A stretch of 5,615 nucleotides of DNA from G021776435 sp046756245 (GCA_046756245.1 JBHHVZ010000135.1:1-5615), one strand, 5' to 3'; numbered from the stretch's first letter, positions 1 through 5,124 are shown. Translations and numbers: made by a program. Notes: generated by a model from the sequence alone, not told the origin.

Positions 1-101
1 CCATGTTCCCGCTCCGTTCGAAAATAGACAAAATGGACCCTTTCGCCCGCAACGTCAGAAAATCCGGGGGTACTGCGATTTCCGTTTTTCCGGGCAGACA
101 T
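1..101 (-). CDS. Possible 5' end of a gene cut by the left window edge
   Basis: An ATG at 101-99 opens 33 codons without a stop that run off the left edge, beginning MSARKNGNRS. The ATG is preceded by GGAG (plus-strand ctcc, 106-109) with a 4-base spacer, and an in-frame TGA lies just upstream, so this is the first possible start in the frame. It would be the next gene on the same strand after the small protein at 201-479, about 100 bases downstream. Against it, only about half of the third codon positions are G or C, lower than expected here, and the peptide is too short to recognise. It may be a real gene start or chance open frame in a locally AT-richer stretch. No function can be proposed. 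Confidence 0.3.
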   Translation of the reverse strand, partial: MSARKNGNRSTPGFSDVAGERVHFVYFRTEREH

Positions 102-200
102 TTTTCTCCGCCGTCAGCGCCGCCGCTCTGCTTTTTCGCATCCTCTCGCGGCCCGCGGCCGGCGGAGACGATGGCGCACGCTTCCCGTTACGCCGTGCGG

Positions 201-479
201 TCAGTGCAGCGTCGTTTCGGTGCGCGGGCGCGCGACGAGGGCGATGTGGCCTTCCTGAAGGTGCTGCACGAAGGAATCGAAGGGAAGCGCGAAGGCCTCC
301 TCGCCGGCCGGGCCGAAAAACGCCATGCGCGCGCCGCGCCGTCCGATCGCATAGGCGCCGGCCGGCGCGCGTCTGATGACGCCGTTCGCGCCGTAATAAA
401 CCTCGCCCTTGACGAGGGCGTCGGCGACGACGGTTCCATCGGCCTTTCGGGCGGTGCGGCGTTGCTCGATGAACGACAT
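201..479 (-). CDS. Hypothetical protein, 92 residues, no recognised family
   Basis: This is a 92-residue protein starting MSFIEQRRTA and ending at a TGA (plus-strand tca, 201-203). The start is well supported: AGGAGG lies at 490-485 with a 5-base spacer before the ATG, the best Shine-Dalgarno in the window. There is no signal peptide, no membrane segment and no cysteine, so a cytoplasmic protein is expected. The N-terminus is polar and basic (QRRTARK). The middle alternates Gly/Ala/Tyr-rich stretches with short hydrophobic ones (residues 28-57), suggesting a small beta-rich fold. A more acidic segment, PAGEEAFALPFDSFVQHLQEG, follows at about residues 57-77. I do not recognise the family and propose no function. 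It has no tight operon partner: 281 bases of structured non-coding DNA separate it from the next gene upstream. The strong ribosome site argues that it is translated. Confidence 0.62.
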   Translation of the reverse strand: MSFIEQRRTARKADGTVVADALVKGEVYYGANGVIRRAPAGAYAIGRRGARMAFFGPAGEEAFALPFDSFVQHLQEGHIALVARPRTETTLH

Positions 480-484
480 GGGAA

Positions 485-490
485 CCTCCT
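485..490 (-). promoter_or_regulatory. Shine-Dalgarno AGGAGG for the 92-residue protein
   Basis: Plus-strand cctcct reads AGGAGG on the minus strand, 5 bases before the ATG at 479-477. It is a perfect anti-16S match and fixes the start of a gene whose protein is otherwise unrecognised. Confidence 0.8.
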
Positions 491-546
491 ATGACGCTGC
501 GCTGACCGCAGGCTCATCGGATCGGGGAAAAGCCTTGCCCGCCAAT

Positions 547-579
547 GCCGACCTTCGAACGGCGCCTCAGGTCGTCGGC
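547..579. repeat. Bulged hairpin in the leader of the 92-residue gene
   Basis: GCCGACCT (547-554) can pair with AGGTCGTCGGC (569-579), giving 8 base pairs with a 3-base bulge. The 14-base loop contains the palindrome GGCGCC (561-566). It lies 68 bases upstream of the ATG at 479. There is no adjacent T-run, so it does not look like an intrinsic terminator. Confidence 0.35.
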
Positions 580-620
580 GCAACTTGTCTCTCCCTTGGC
601 GACGCTTCCAATGTGGGAGG

Positions 621-711
621 GGTTCGTGGCGCGCGCGCGGCGCGATTGCGCCGGAACGATGACGAACGCGCGACCGGGATGAAATCGCGTTCACGTTCCG
701 GCGAGCGAACC
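621..711. repeat. Nested inverted repeat, candidate structured RNA
   Basis: Three sets of arms nest around one centre: GGTTCG (621-626) with CGAACC (706-711); CGCCGGAACG (649-658) with CGTTCCGGCG (694-703); and GAACGCG (664-670) with CGCGTTC (686-692). All three are perfect complements. The inner two together give 17 pairs, interrupted by an asymmetric internal loop of 5 bases against 1, and closed by a 15-base apical loop. A GC-alternating stretch (about 629-645) sits on one side between the outer and middle helices. The element lies between two minus-strand genes, so it could be in a 3' untranslated region, in a leader, or be a separate small RNA. High GC makes short inverted repeats common, but three in register is notable. 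Confidence 0.4.
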
Positions 712-720
712 GATTGACTC

Positions 721-748
721 CGGCCCGGCCCGGTCCGGTCCCGGGCCG
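721..748 (-). terminator. GC-rich hairpin after the duplicated-domain gene, possible terminator
   Basis: CGGCCCGG (721-728) complements CCGGGCCG (741-748). An alternative 7-pair stem, GGCCCGG (727-733) with CCGGGCC (741-747), overlaps it. The hairpin begins 13 bases past the stop codon of the gene at 761-1495. No T-run follows on the minus strand, so it is not a classic intrinsic terminator. It could still slow the polymerase or protect the transcript's 3' end. Confidence 0.3.
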
Positions 749-749
749 C

Positions 750-774
750 ATTCGCCCGGCTCATTCGGGCGAAT
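750..774 (-). repeat. Nine-pair hairpin spanning a stop codon
   Basis: ATTCGCCCG (750-758) is the exact complement of CGGGCGAAT (766-774), with a 7-base loop. On the minus strand the loop contains the TGA stop (763-761) of the duplicated-domain gene. A second GC-rich hairpin follows at once (721-748). The tandem pair marks the 3' end of that transcript, but there is no T-tract. Confidence 0.45.
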
Positions 775-1495
775 AGCTCAGCTCTTCATTGCGCCGCCAC
801 ATGCCCCGACGGACCGACTTGACCGCTTCGCGCCATTTCCTGTCGAGGGAGTCGGCCTTGCGCTTGCCGTGATAGGCTTCCTGAACTTCGTCGAAGCCTG
901 GATCGGACGGCGCAAAACCGGCGAAATTCTCCTCGAGAATCGCGACGGTCATATCCCATTTACCGCCGCCGGCGACATTCTCGAGCCAGACATAAGCCCC
1001 CCAGTCGGCGTCTACGAAGGCTTCGTGCCAGGCGGCGATGACTTCCCTGGCGGCCTCAATGTTCGAGAAATCGAATTGATAGGTCATCACGACATTGACC
1101 GGATCGTCCGTTGGCCGGCTCATGTCCGCGAGATAGCGCTCGAAGCCGGAATAAACGTCGCCGAAATGCGGCGCCAGGGATGTCTCGAACGCTTCGTCGC
1201 AGGCTTTCCCGGCGGGATCTTCTGCGTCGAAGTCCGCCCATTGGTGACCCATGGAGCGAAACATCACGCCGCCGAGCTTGCCGGCTGCGGGGTTCCAGGC
1301 GCTCCATTCCCATTGTCCGTCGTTGTCGCGATAGCACGCCCAGAAGGCGTCCCAGCCGGCGTTGAATTCCGTTCCGTGGCCGGATTTTACCTCCACAAAA
1401 TAATACTGAATGATGTCGCCGCCGTCGTCTTCCTGAGCGAGCGCCGGCGTCAACATGCCGGCCGCGAACAGCGCGGCCAGGATTTTGGCTTTCAT
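761..1495 (-). CDS. Exported protein with two tandem ferredoxin-like alpha/beta domains
   Basis: This is a 244-residue protein with a classic Sec signal peptide: basic MKAK, a hydrophobic core, and an A-L-A cleavage site after residue 20, leaving a mature start of QEDDGGD. It should be periplasmic or secreted. The mature part reads as two copies of one unit. Unit 1 (about 30-125) begins YYFVEVKSGHG and contains helix AGWDAFWACY; unit 2 (about 135-235) begins VMTYQFDFSN and contains helix VIAAWHEAFV. Each starts with a beta-strand, then a helix, then a strand rich in Trp (QWEWSAW, WGAYVWLE). This resembles the dimeric alpha/beta-barrel fold of antibiotic-biosynthesis-monooxygenase-like proteins, fused in tandem. 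The fold is inferred from pattern only, and no catalytic residues are recognisable. The tail (215-244) is basic, then acidic. AAGGGGG lies 7 bases before the ATG. A promoter, an overlapping dyad and 3' hairpins frame it as a single-gene transcript. Confidence 0.8.
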   Translation of the reverse strand: MKAKILAALFAAGMLTPALAQEDDGGDIIQYYFVEVKSGHGTEFNAGWDAFWACYRDNDGQWEWSAWNPAAGKLGGVMFRSMGHQWADFDAEDPAGKACDEAFETSLAPHFGDVYSGFERYLADMSRPTDDPVNVVMTYQFDFSNIEAAREVIAAWHEAFVDADWGAYVWLENVAGGGKWDMTVAILEENFAGFAPSDPGFDEVQEAYHGKRKADSLDRKWREAVKSVRRGMWRRNEELSYSPE

Positions 1496-1502
1496 CGGTA
1501 TT

Positions 1503-1509
1503 CCCCCTT
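1503..1509 (-). promoter_or_regulatory. Ribosome binding site AAGGGGG for the exported protein
   Basis: Plus-strand ccccctt reads AAGGGGG, 7 bases before the ATG at 1495. It supports the start that gives an intact signal peptide. Confidence 0.65.
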
Positions 1510-1537
1510 CGTTGCGGTGAACTGATTTTCAGAACGC

Positions 1538-1558
1538 AAACTAAAGGGAGTTTAGGCG
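1538..1558. promoter_or_regulatory. Dyad overlapping the -10 region, candidate operator
   Basis: AAACT (1538-1542) and AGTTT (1549-1553) are exact inverted copies around a 6-base centre. The flanks CGC (1535-1537) and GCG (1556-1558) extend the symmetry after a 2-base slip. The right arm overlaps the proposed -10 box and the centre would lie close to the transcription start. That is a position where a repressor could act, but no cognate regulator is visible in the window. Confidence 0.3.
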
Positions 1559-1577
1559 TAATATCGGCAGAGGGCAA
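1549..1577 (-). promoter_or_regulatory. Sigma70-type promoter for the exported protein
   Basis: On the minus strand TTGCCC (plus 1577-1572) and TAAACT (plus 1554-1549) are separated by exactly 17 bases. Each hexamer matches the consensus at 4 of 6 positions. The start point would fall near 1542, giving a leader of roughly 45 bases that includes the AAGGGGG ribosome site. Confidence 0.5.
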
Positions 1578-1608
1578 ATTCGGGGTCTTTTCTCGCCGCA
1601 GCCCGCCG

Positions 1609-1677
1609 TCAGCGGGGCTTGCTGGGATCGACGCCGCTGCGGGCGTAATAGCCTTGCTGCTTTCTTGACCTGCCCGC
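1609..1677 (-). pseudogene. Orphan C-terminal tail of a thermonuclease-like gene
   Basis: The minus strand here ends an open frame with QQGYYARSGVDPSKPR and a TGA (plus tca, 1609-1611). The intact nuclease at 2344-2853 ends SKGYYARHGVKPRMHR. At DNA level a 16-base block is identical (1640-1655 and 2375-2390), acgccg matches at 1631-1636 and 2366-2371, and gcggggctt matches at 1612-1620 and 2356-2364, all in the same order, orientation and reading frame. Copy A carries about 9 extra bases (1622-1630) between the last two blocks. No nuclease motif (DGDT, R-D-E) can be read upstream of the tail, and the frame there runs across the lipoprotein gene's promoter. I read it as a decayed paralogue or a duplicated 3' end. 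It is less likely to be a live small protein. Confidence 0.45.
1640..1655. repeat. Direct repeat, copy A (16 bp)
   Basis: cgggcgtaatagcctt is repeated exactly at 2375-2390. Similarity continues on the left side through acgccg and gcggggctt. The two copies lie about 735 bases apart and bracket the low-GC lipoprotein gene. Confidence 0.75.
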
Positions 1678-1721
1678 CTCCTCAGAGGCGCCCTTGAATC
1701 GCCGTTCGCGGGCGAAAGCGG

Positions 1722-1727
1722 TATACT
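1722..1727 (+). promoter_or_regulatory. Possible -10 box for the SnoaL-fold lipoprotein
   Basis: TATACT matches the -10 consensus at 5 of 6 positions and lies 44 bases before the ATG at 1772. No good -35 box exists at 16-18 bases upstream. TTGAAT at 1694-1699 is too far (22 bases). The promoter is either weak, activator-dependent, or wrongly identified. Confidence 0.35.
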
Positions 1728-1771
1728 GTCGGCGCGCCCTCGATACGGGATCGGTCATCAAGGGGAAAGCC

Positions 1772-2302
1772 ATGACAGGAAAGGCAATTTCATCCGGGTT
1801 CCCTCGGATTTTTCTCGCATTTCTCTTTACCGCCTCACTTGCAATTGCAGGATGCGGCAGTTCCGCAGGTGAGAGCGTTTTGGAGCAAAACAAGCGCCTT
1901 GTTCTCCTCATGAACAATGAAATATGGAACAAAGGCGAGCTTGACAGATTGCCGGAGTTTTATTCGCCGGACTTCGTTCGACATTTCCTCCCTAACGGCT
2001 CTGAAATGAATGGGATCGACAGCCTGCGGGAACACATAATAAGTCACCGCGAGGCTTTTCCGGATTGGAAAGAAGATATTAAGCACATTATCGCCGAGGA
2101 AGACCTCGTCATGATCCATTTTGTATCAACCGGAACCAACGAGGGGCGCTGGCTCGGCGATCCTCCAGCGGAGAGAAGGATTCGGATTAACGAGATGTCG
2201 ATCCTCCGAATTGAAGATGGCAAGATCGCCGAACAGTGGCTGTTACCGGATATATTCAGTATACAGCAACAACTCGTTTGGCCCGAAGTTGATGAAGAAT
2301 AA
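1772..2302 (+). CDS. SnoaL-fold (ester-cyclase-like) lipoprotein
   Basis: This is a 176-residue lipoprotein. The signal sequence (residues 1-27) ends in the lipobox I25-A-G-C28; with Gly at +2 and no Asp, outer-membrane sorting is expected. The mature part matches the SnoaL-like/ester-cyclase pattern in the NTF2-like superfamily: helix with NKGELDRLPEFYSPDFVRH (about 53-71), REAFPDWKEDI (93-103), EEDLVMIHFVSTGTNEG (109-125) and IEDGKIAEQWLLPD (147-160). Known members are cyclases, isomerases or proteins of unknown role, so the substrate cannot be named. AAGGGG (1760-1765) lies 6 bases before this ATG. An in-frame ATG 26 codons upstream would spoil the signal peptide and lacks such a site. My hand count gives about 49% GC for 1801-2280, well below the flanking genes. 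It is the only clear plus-strand gene, lies convergent to the nuclease gene 41 bases away, and is bracketed by the direct repeat, all consistent with acquisition. Confidence 0.85.
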   Translation: MTGKAISSGFPRIFLAFLFTASLAIAGCGSSAGESVLEQNKRLVLLMNNEIWNKGELDRLPEFYSPDFVRHFLPNGSEMNGIDSLREHIISHREAFPDWKEDIKHIIAEEDLVMIHFVSTGTNEGRWLGDPPAERRIRINEMSILRIEDGKIAEQWLLPDIFSIQQQLVWPEVDEE

Positions 2303-2343
2303 ATAACAAGGCAGGGCGGATCGAGACTTCGCTGCGCCAGCAG

Positions 2344-2853
2344 TCACCGGTGCATGCGGGGCTTTACGCCGTGACGGGCGTAATAGCCTTTCGAAAAGGC
2401 GCGATATTCGCGCGCGGTTCCGCTTTCGATCATCAGGGCGGCGATGTCCTCGCCGGAGGGGAGCGTGCAGCGCGCGACGATTCGCTCATAACGATCCGTG
2501 TTCATCTTTTCGCAAGTCAGGCGCTTTCCGAACGCGATCTCGGCGAGCGCCTTTGTCGCTTCGGCGCCGCCCGGCGTTCCGGTTTCCGGCGCGTCGAGAC
2601 CCCACACCCGAACGCGCATCTTGGCGCTTGAGAGATAAAACGTGTCGCCGTCGACGATGCGCGTAACCGAGCCTTCATAAGTCGCGGCCGGGGCCGGGGG
2701 CTCAGCCGTCATCCCGCCGGACGCGAGAAAGAACCAGCCCCCGGCGCCGAGCGCGGCGAAAACGAAACCCGCCGCCGGCGCGCCCAGCGCGGAGCGCCCG
2801 CGCGGCCGCCCCGTCGCATGCGTCGCCCTCTCCATGTCGGCCCGAAGCGCCAT
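2344..2853 (-). CDS. Membrane-anchored thermonuclease-family (SNase-fold) protein
   Basis: This 169-residue protein has a basic N-terminus (1-20), one hydrophobic segment at about 27-46 that should act as a signal anchor, a short Pro/Ala linker, then a staphylococcal-nuclease OB-fold domain (about 58-160). The active-site residues are all present with the family's spacing: D70 in VDGDTF, R82, D87 and E90 in RVWGLDAPE, and R124 in DRYERIV, equivalent to D21, R35, D40, E43 and R87 of the S. aureus enzyme. It should be a calcium-dependent phosphodiesterase acting on nucleic acid outside the cytoplasm. C114 and C129, the only cysteines, could form a disulphide. The AREYRAFSKGYYARHG tail is typical of proteobacterial members. 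An in-frame TAG lies shortly upstream of this ATG. No clear Shine-Dalgarno is seen, and Met7 is an alternative start. It follows the GH13 gene by 99 bases and may be co-transcribed. Confidence 0.88.
   Translation of the reverse strand: MALRADMERATHATGRPRGRSALGAPAAGFVFAALGAGGWFFLASGGMTAEPPAPAATYEGSVTRIVDGDTFYLSSAKMRVRVWGLDAPETGTPGGAEATKALAEIAFGKRLTCEKMNTDRYERIVARCTLPSGEDIAALMIESGTAREYRAFSKGYYARHGVKPRMHR
2375..2390. repeat. Direct repeat, copy B (16 bp)
   Basis: This is the exact copy of 1640-1655, lying inside the 3' end of the intact nuclease gene, where it encodes KGYYAR on the minus strand. Confidence 0.75.
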
Positions 2854-2893
2854 GGCGGCGATGATGACGCGCCCGGACTAATCCCGGCTTGCC

Positions 2894-2911
2894 GAGGCGC
2901 CTCAAATTTGA
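2894..2911. repeat. Two overlapping 10-bp palindromes upstream of the nuclease gene
   Basis: GAGGCGCCTC (2894-2903) and TCAAATTTGA (2902-2911) are both perfect palindromes sharing two bases, in the 99-base gap between the GH13 stop and the nuclease start. They could be a protein-binding site or part of a processing hairpin. No clear promoter boxes accompany them. Confidence 0.35.
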
Positions 2912-2952
2912 ACCTTCTGCGGCCGCGCTTGGGAAAAGCAGCCTCGATTCAC

Positions 2953-5034
2953 TCACGAAATCAGAATGAATTGCGCCTCAAAGGGCGCGAGCTCCAGCTC
3001 CATAACATTGTCATCGAACGCGACATGTTTGGATTCGACGCCCTGATAGCTGTTCCAGCGTTGCACTGCGCCGCCGCTGACATTCGGCAGGTTCAGCGAC
3101 TCGACAACCGACCCGCCTGAAAAATTGAGAACCGCAGCGAGCCAGCTTTCGCTGTCGCCCCCGTCGCCAGGCAGCTTGCTCACCATAACCGCCAACCCGC
3201 TATGGCCCGTGTCGGGAATCGAAACCAGCTCAGCCCGTTCGACGCCATGCGCCTTTCGCAGCGACAACAGCGAGCGAAGCAAGGAGACGAATGATTTCGG
3301 GTCTTCAAGTTGCGTCGGCAAATCGCCGTAAAGGGCCTTCGCCCGCGGCAGCCCCTGTATGGAGTGCTGAGCGTCGGGGGCGACGCCGAGCAGGTCATAT
3401 CCGCCGCGATTAATCCAGCGCGCATCGCGGTCGGCGACGAGATCGGCGACGGATTCCATGGAGACGGGGAGAGCGCCGACGAGATCCCATCCGGAAATAG
3501 CGAAGACGCCGCCCTGCAGGGCGTTATACGCCGCCGCAAGAAGGTGCTTTTGTTTGATCCGGTCGATATGCGCCGGCGTTATGTCATCCAGATCGCGCAC
3601 GCCCAAAGCGGGGGCGATAAAGCCCGCCATCGTCGAACAAACGCCCGGGTTCATCGCAAATACCTGGTTATACGGAGCGTTGTCGCCGGTCGTCGCGTTT
3701 GTTCCGGTTTCATGGATTTTGCGGAACAATTCTTTTCCGCTGATCCCTTCGTGATCGTAGTTGAAAATCTCGTCGCCATTGACGCTTAAATGCGTGGTCT
3801 CCAGCATCAGCTCGTCATGATTTTGGAGTCCATGGACGAACCGCGCCGGCGACAGATTATGCGCCAGCATTTCGCGCAGCATCAGCCTCAGTACGGCGGC
3901 GTCTTCGGTCGCGAGCGCATACAAATAAGCGGGTCGTGTGGGAAAATCGTAACTGAAATCCGGGCCGAATTCGAGCGCCGCCTTTATTTTCTTCAAATCG
4001 ATATTGAGTTCCTGAAAGCTGAACCCGCCAAACTTTCGAATCATCATGCCGACGAGATCGGTGACTTGGTTGGAGATAGGATGACCGCCGAGCCAACCCG
4101 CCTCGGCGTCAAATCGCGCTTCGACGCCCAAAAACATGGTCGCGTCCAGGCGCAAACCCTTTACGCCAAGGACGTGAAGGGATCCCAGAATATCCGCCAT
4201 CGTCAATCGATGCGCGGCGAAACTCGGATCGGTCCAGTTTAAGGTCGGTTGACCGCTCTTGAAGATATGCAGATACGCCCAGCGGCGTTTGACGCCGTCG
4301 ACGCCTTCGATGACAGGCGTTGCGCTCCAGCTTGTCTCCTTAACGCCGGGTCGGCGAAAAACTTCCACGTCAAATGGCCCAACAAGGTCGTAGCCCAGGC
4401 GTTTAAGCTCCAGCGCGCATGAAACGGAAAGATTTGCGCAGTCGTCGCCTTCCTTGATTTCCGGCAACAGGCCCCAATGGTCCGGATCGATTTCAATCAT
4501 GGCGTAGAGGCCGACAAAACCGGGTTCGTTTCTTTCCGCCAATCGAAAATCGGGACCTTTTCCGGTGTGGCCCGGAACAATGTCGCCGATGAATATGACG
4601 CCGCTCTCATGCGCCGTCGTCACGGCGCGCTTATATTGCTCCTGGTTTCCGTAATCGGGATCTATGTCGTTCTGCATCCGGTCAAAATGACCATCCACGC
4701 TCTCGCCATAATCGTAGCCGTGAATGGAGCCCGAGCGTTTCATCGGACCCGTATGGACCGCCTCTATGCCAATGTCAGAAAGAATCGTATACAGATTTTT
4801 GTCGCAAAGCACATCGAGAACATTCGCCCCTTCCGGGCCCATCAGCGAGTCGGGATAGGCGGCGAACCAGACGGAATTTTCCGCGAGAACTTCGTTCGGT
4901 TTCGGGTTCCCGAAAGACGCGCGCCATTGCTTCGCCTGACCCGCAAACGATTTCACGAGACCGTCATAGGTGCGCAGCATCGACCTGCTTTTCAGCCAAT
5001 CAATATAGGAGGTTTCTTCTGACTGCCGCGCCAT
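2953..5034 (-). CDS. GH13 alpha-amylase-family enzyme, probable trehalose synthase (maltose glucosyltransferase) type
   Basis: This is a 693-residue cytoplasmic protein without a signal peptide. A (beta/alpha)8 GH13 barrel follows an N-terminal extension of about 80 residues, and a beta-sandwich C domain fills about 600-693. Conserved regions: I, DIVPGHTG (151-158); II, GLRLDAT with nucleophile D297 and R295; III, FQELN with acid/base E342; IV, LQNHDE with D407. The complete triad predicts a retaining enzyme. The NHDELMLE continuation, and the DFSYDFPTRPAYLYALATED segment after region III, resemble trehalose synthases, which interconvert maltose and trehalose. Other GH13 transglycosidases or hydrolases remain possible. 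Region I has Gly (G155) where most members have Asn before the conserved His. No maltokinase domain is fused, and no other trehalose or glycogen gene lies in the window. The ATG follows a purine-rich aaaagagaga leader. A long stem-loop lies 41 bases upstream, and the nuclease gene follows 99 bases downstream. Confidence 0.88.
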   Translation of the reverse strand: MARQSEETSYIDWLKSRSMLRTYDGLVKSFAGQAKQWRASFGNPKPNEVLAENSVWFAAYPDSLMGPEGANVLDVLCDKNLYTILSDIGIEAVHTGPMKRSGSIHGYDYGESVDGHFDRMQNDIDPDYGNQEQYKRAVTTAHESGVIFIGDIVPGHTGKGPDFRLAERNEPGFVGLYAMIEIDPDHWGLLPEIKEGDDCANLSVSCALELKRLGYDLVGPFDVEVFRRPGVKETSWSATPVIEGVDGVKRRWAYLHIFKSGQPTLNWTDPSFAAHRLTMADILGSLHVLGVKGLRLDATMFLGVEARFDAEAGWLGGHPISNQVTDLVGMMIRKFGGFSFQELNIDLKKIKAALEFGPDFSYDFPTRPAYLYALATEDAAVLRLMLREMLAHNLSPARFVHGLQNHDELMLETTHLSVNGDEIFNYDHEGISGKELFRKIHETGTNATTGDNAPYNQVFAMNPGVCSTMAGFIAPALGVRDLDDITPAHIDRIKQKHLLAAAYNALQGGVFAISGWDLVGALPVSMESVADLVADRDARWINRGGYDLLGVAPDAQHSIQGLPRAKALYGDLPTQLEDPKSFVSLLRSLLSLRKAHGVERAELVSIPDTGHSGLAVMVSKLPGDGGDSESWLAAVLNFSGGSVVESLNLPNVSGGAVQRWNSYQGVESKHVAFDDNVMELELAPFEAQFILIS

Positions 5035-5074
5035 AAGCCGTCTCTCTTTTATGCTGTTTGAATTGGCGTTTGGT

Positions 5075-5124
5075 GGTCGCCCCGATCCCTTCGCGCCCCG
5101 TGCCGCGATGCGATCGGGGTGACC
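5075..5124. promoter_or_regulatory. Thirteen-base inverted repeat in front of the GH13 gene
   Basis: GGTCGCCCCGATC (5075-5087) and GATCGGGGTGACC (5112-5124) are inverted copies differing at one position, around a 24-base centre. In a minus-strand transcript the odd pair is an A.C mismatch; in a plus-strand transcript it is a G.U wobble. It ends 41 bases before the GH13 start codon, so it could be an operator or a leader structure. No T-run follows on either strand, which argues against an intrinsic terminator. Confidence 0.5.

Larger units (their letters stand above)
480..760. other. Non-coding, inverted-repeat-rich spacer
   Basis: These 281 bases separate two minus-strand genes. Open frames cross the stretch on both strands, but they have arginine-rich composition with no domain and appear to be by-products of high GC. 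The stretch holds several inverted repeats, listed separately (547-579, 621-711, 721-748, 750-774). I could not find a convincing -35/-10 pair for the downstream gene. The spacer may be a 3' untranslated region, a structured leader, or both. Confidence 0.5.

Noticed and set aside
3..494. 163-codon plus-strand open frame
   Set aside because: Its second half is antisense to the 92-residue gene with the strong ribosome site. The first part has no ribosome site, no domain and low-complexity composition.
587..597. GGGAGAGAC on the minus strand, reminiscent of the glycine riboswitch
   Set aside because: The other obligatory blocks (GCCGAAGG with GCAA, and CTCTCAGGC with AAAAGGAC) are missing, and the gene downstream has no link to glycine.
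188..751. 187-codon minus-strand open frame overlapping the 92-residue gene
   Set aside because: It is arginine/proline-rich throughout, a typical shadow in GC-rich DNA, with no recognisable domain. The overlapping frame at 201-479 has an ideal ribosome site.
869..1525. 218-codon plus-strand open frame
   Set aside because: It lies antisense to the exported protein, which has a signal peptide, promoter and ribosome site. The plus frame has none of these.
1694..1771. Upstream start for the lipoprotein (26 extra residues)
   Set aside because: It would put a charged arginine-rich stretch before the signal sequence and place the TATACT box inside the gene. The ATG at 1772 has a ribosome site and a normal lipobox distance.
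2303..2343. Bidirectional terminator between the convergent lipoprotein and nuclease genes
   Set aside because: I found only imperfect short complementarity (such as GGGCG against GCGCC) and no T-run on either side.
3310..5022. Several plus-strand open frames of 100-180 codons
   Set aside because: All are antisense to the GH13 enzyme, whose four conserved regions and triad establish the true frame.
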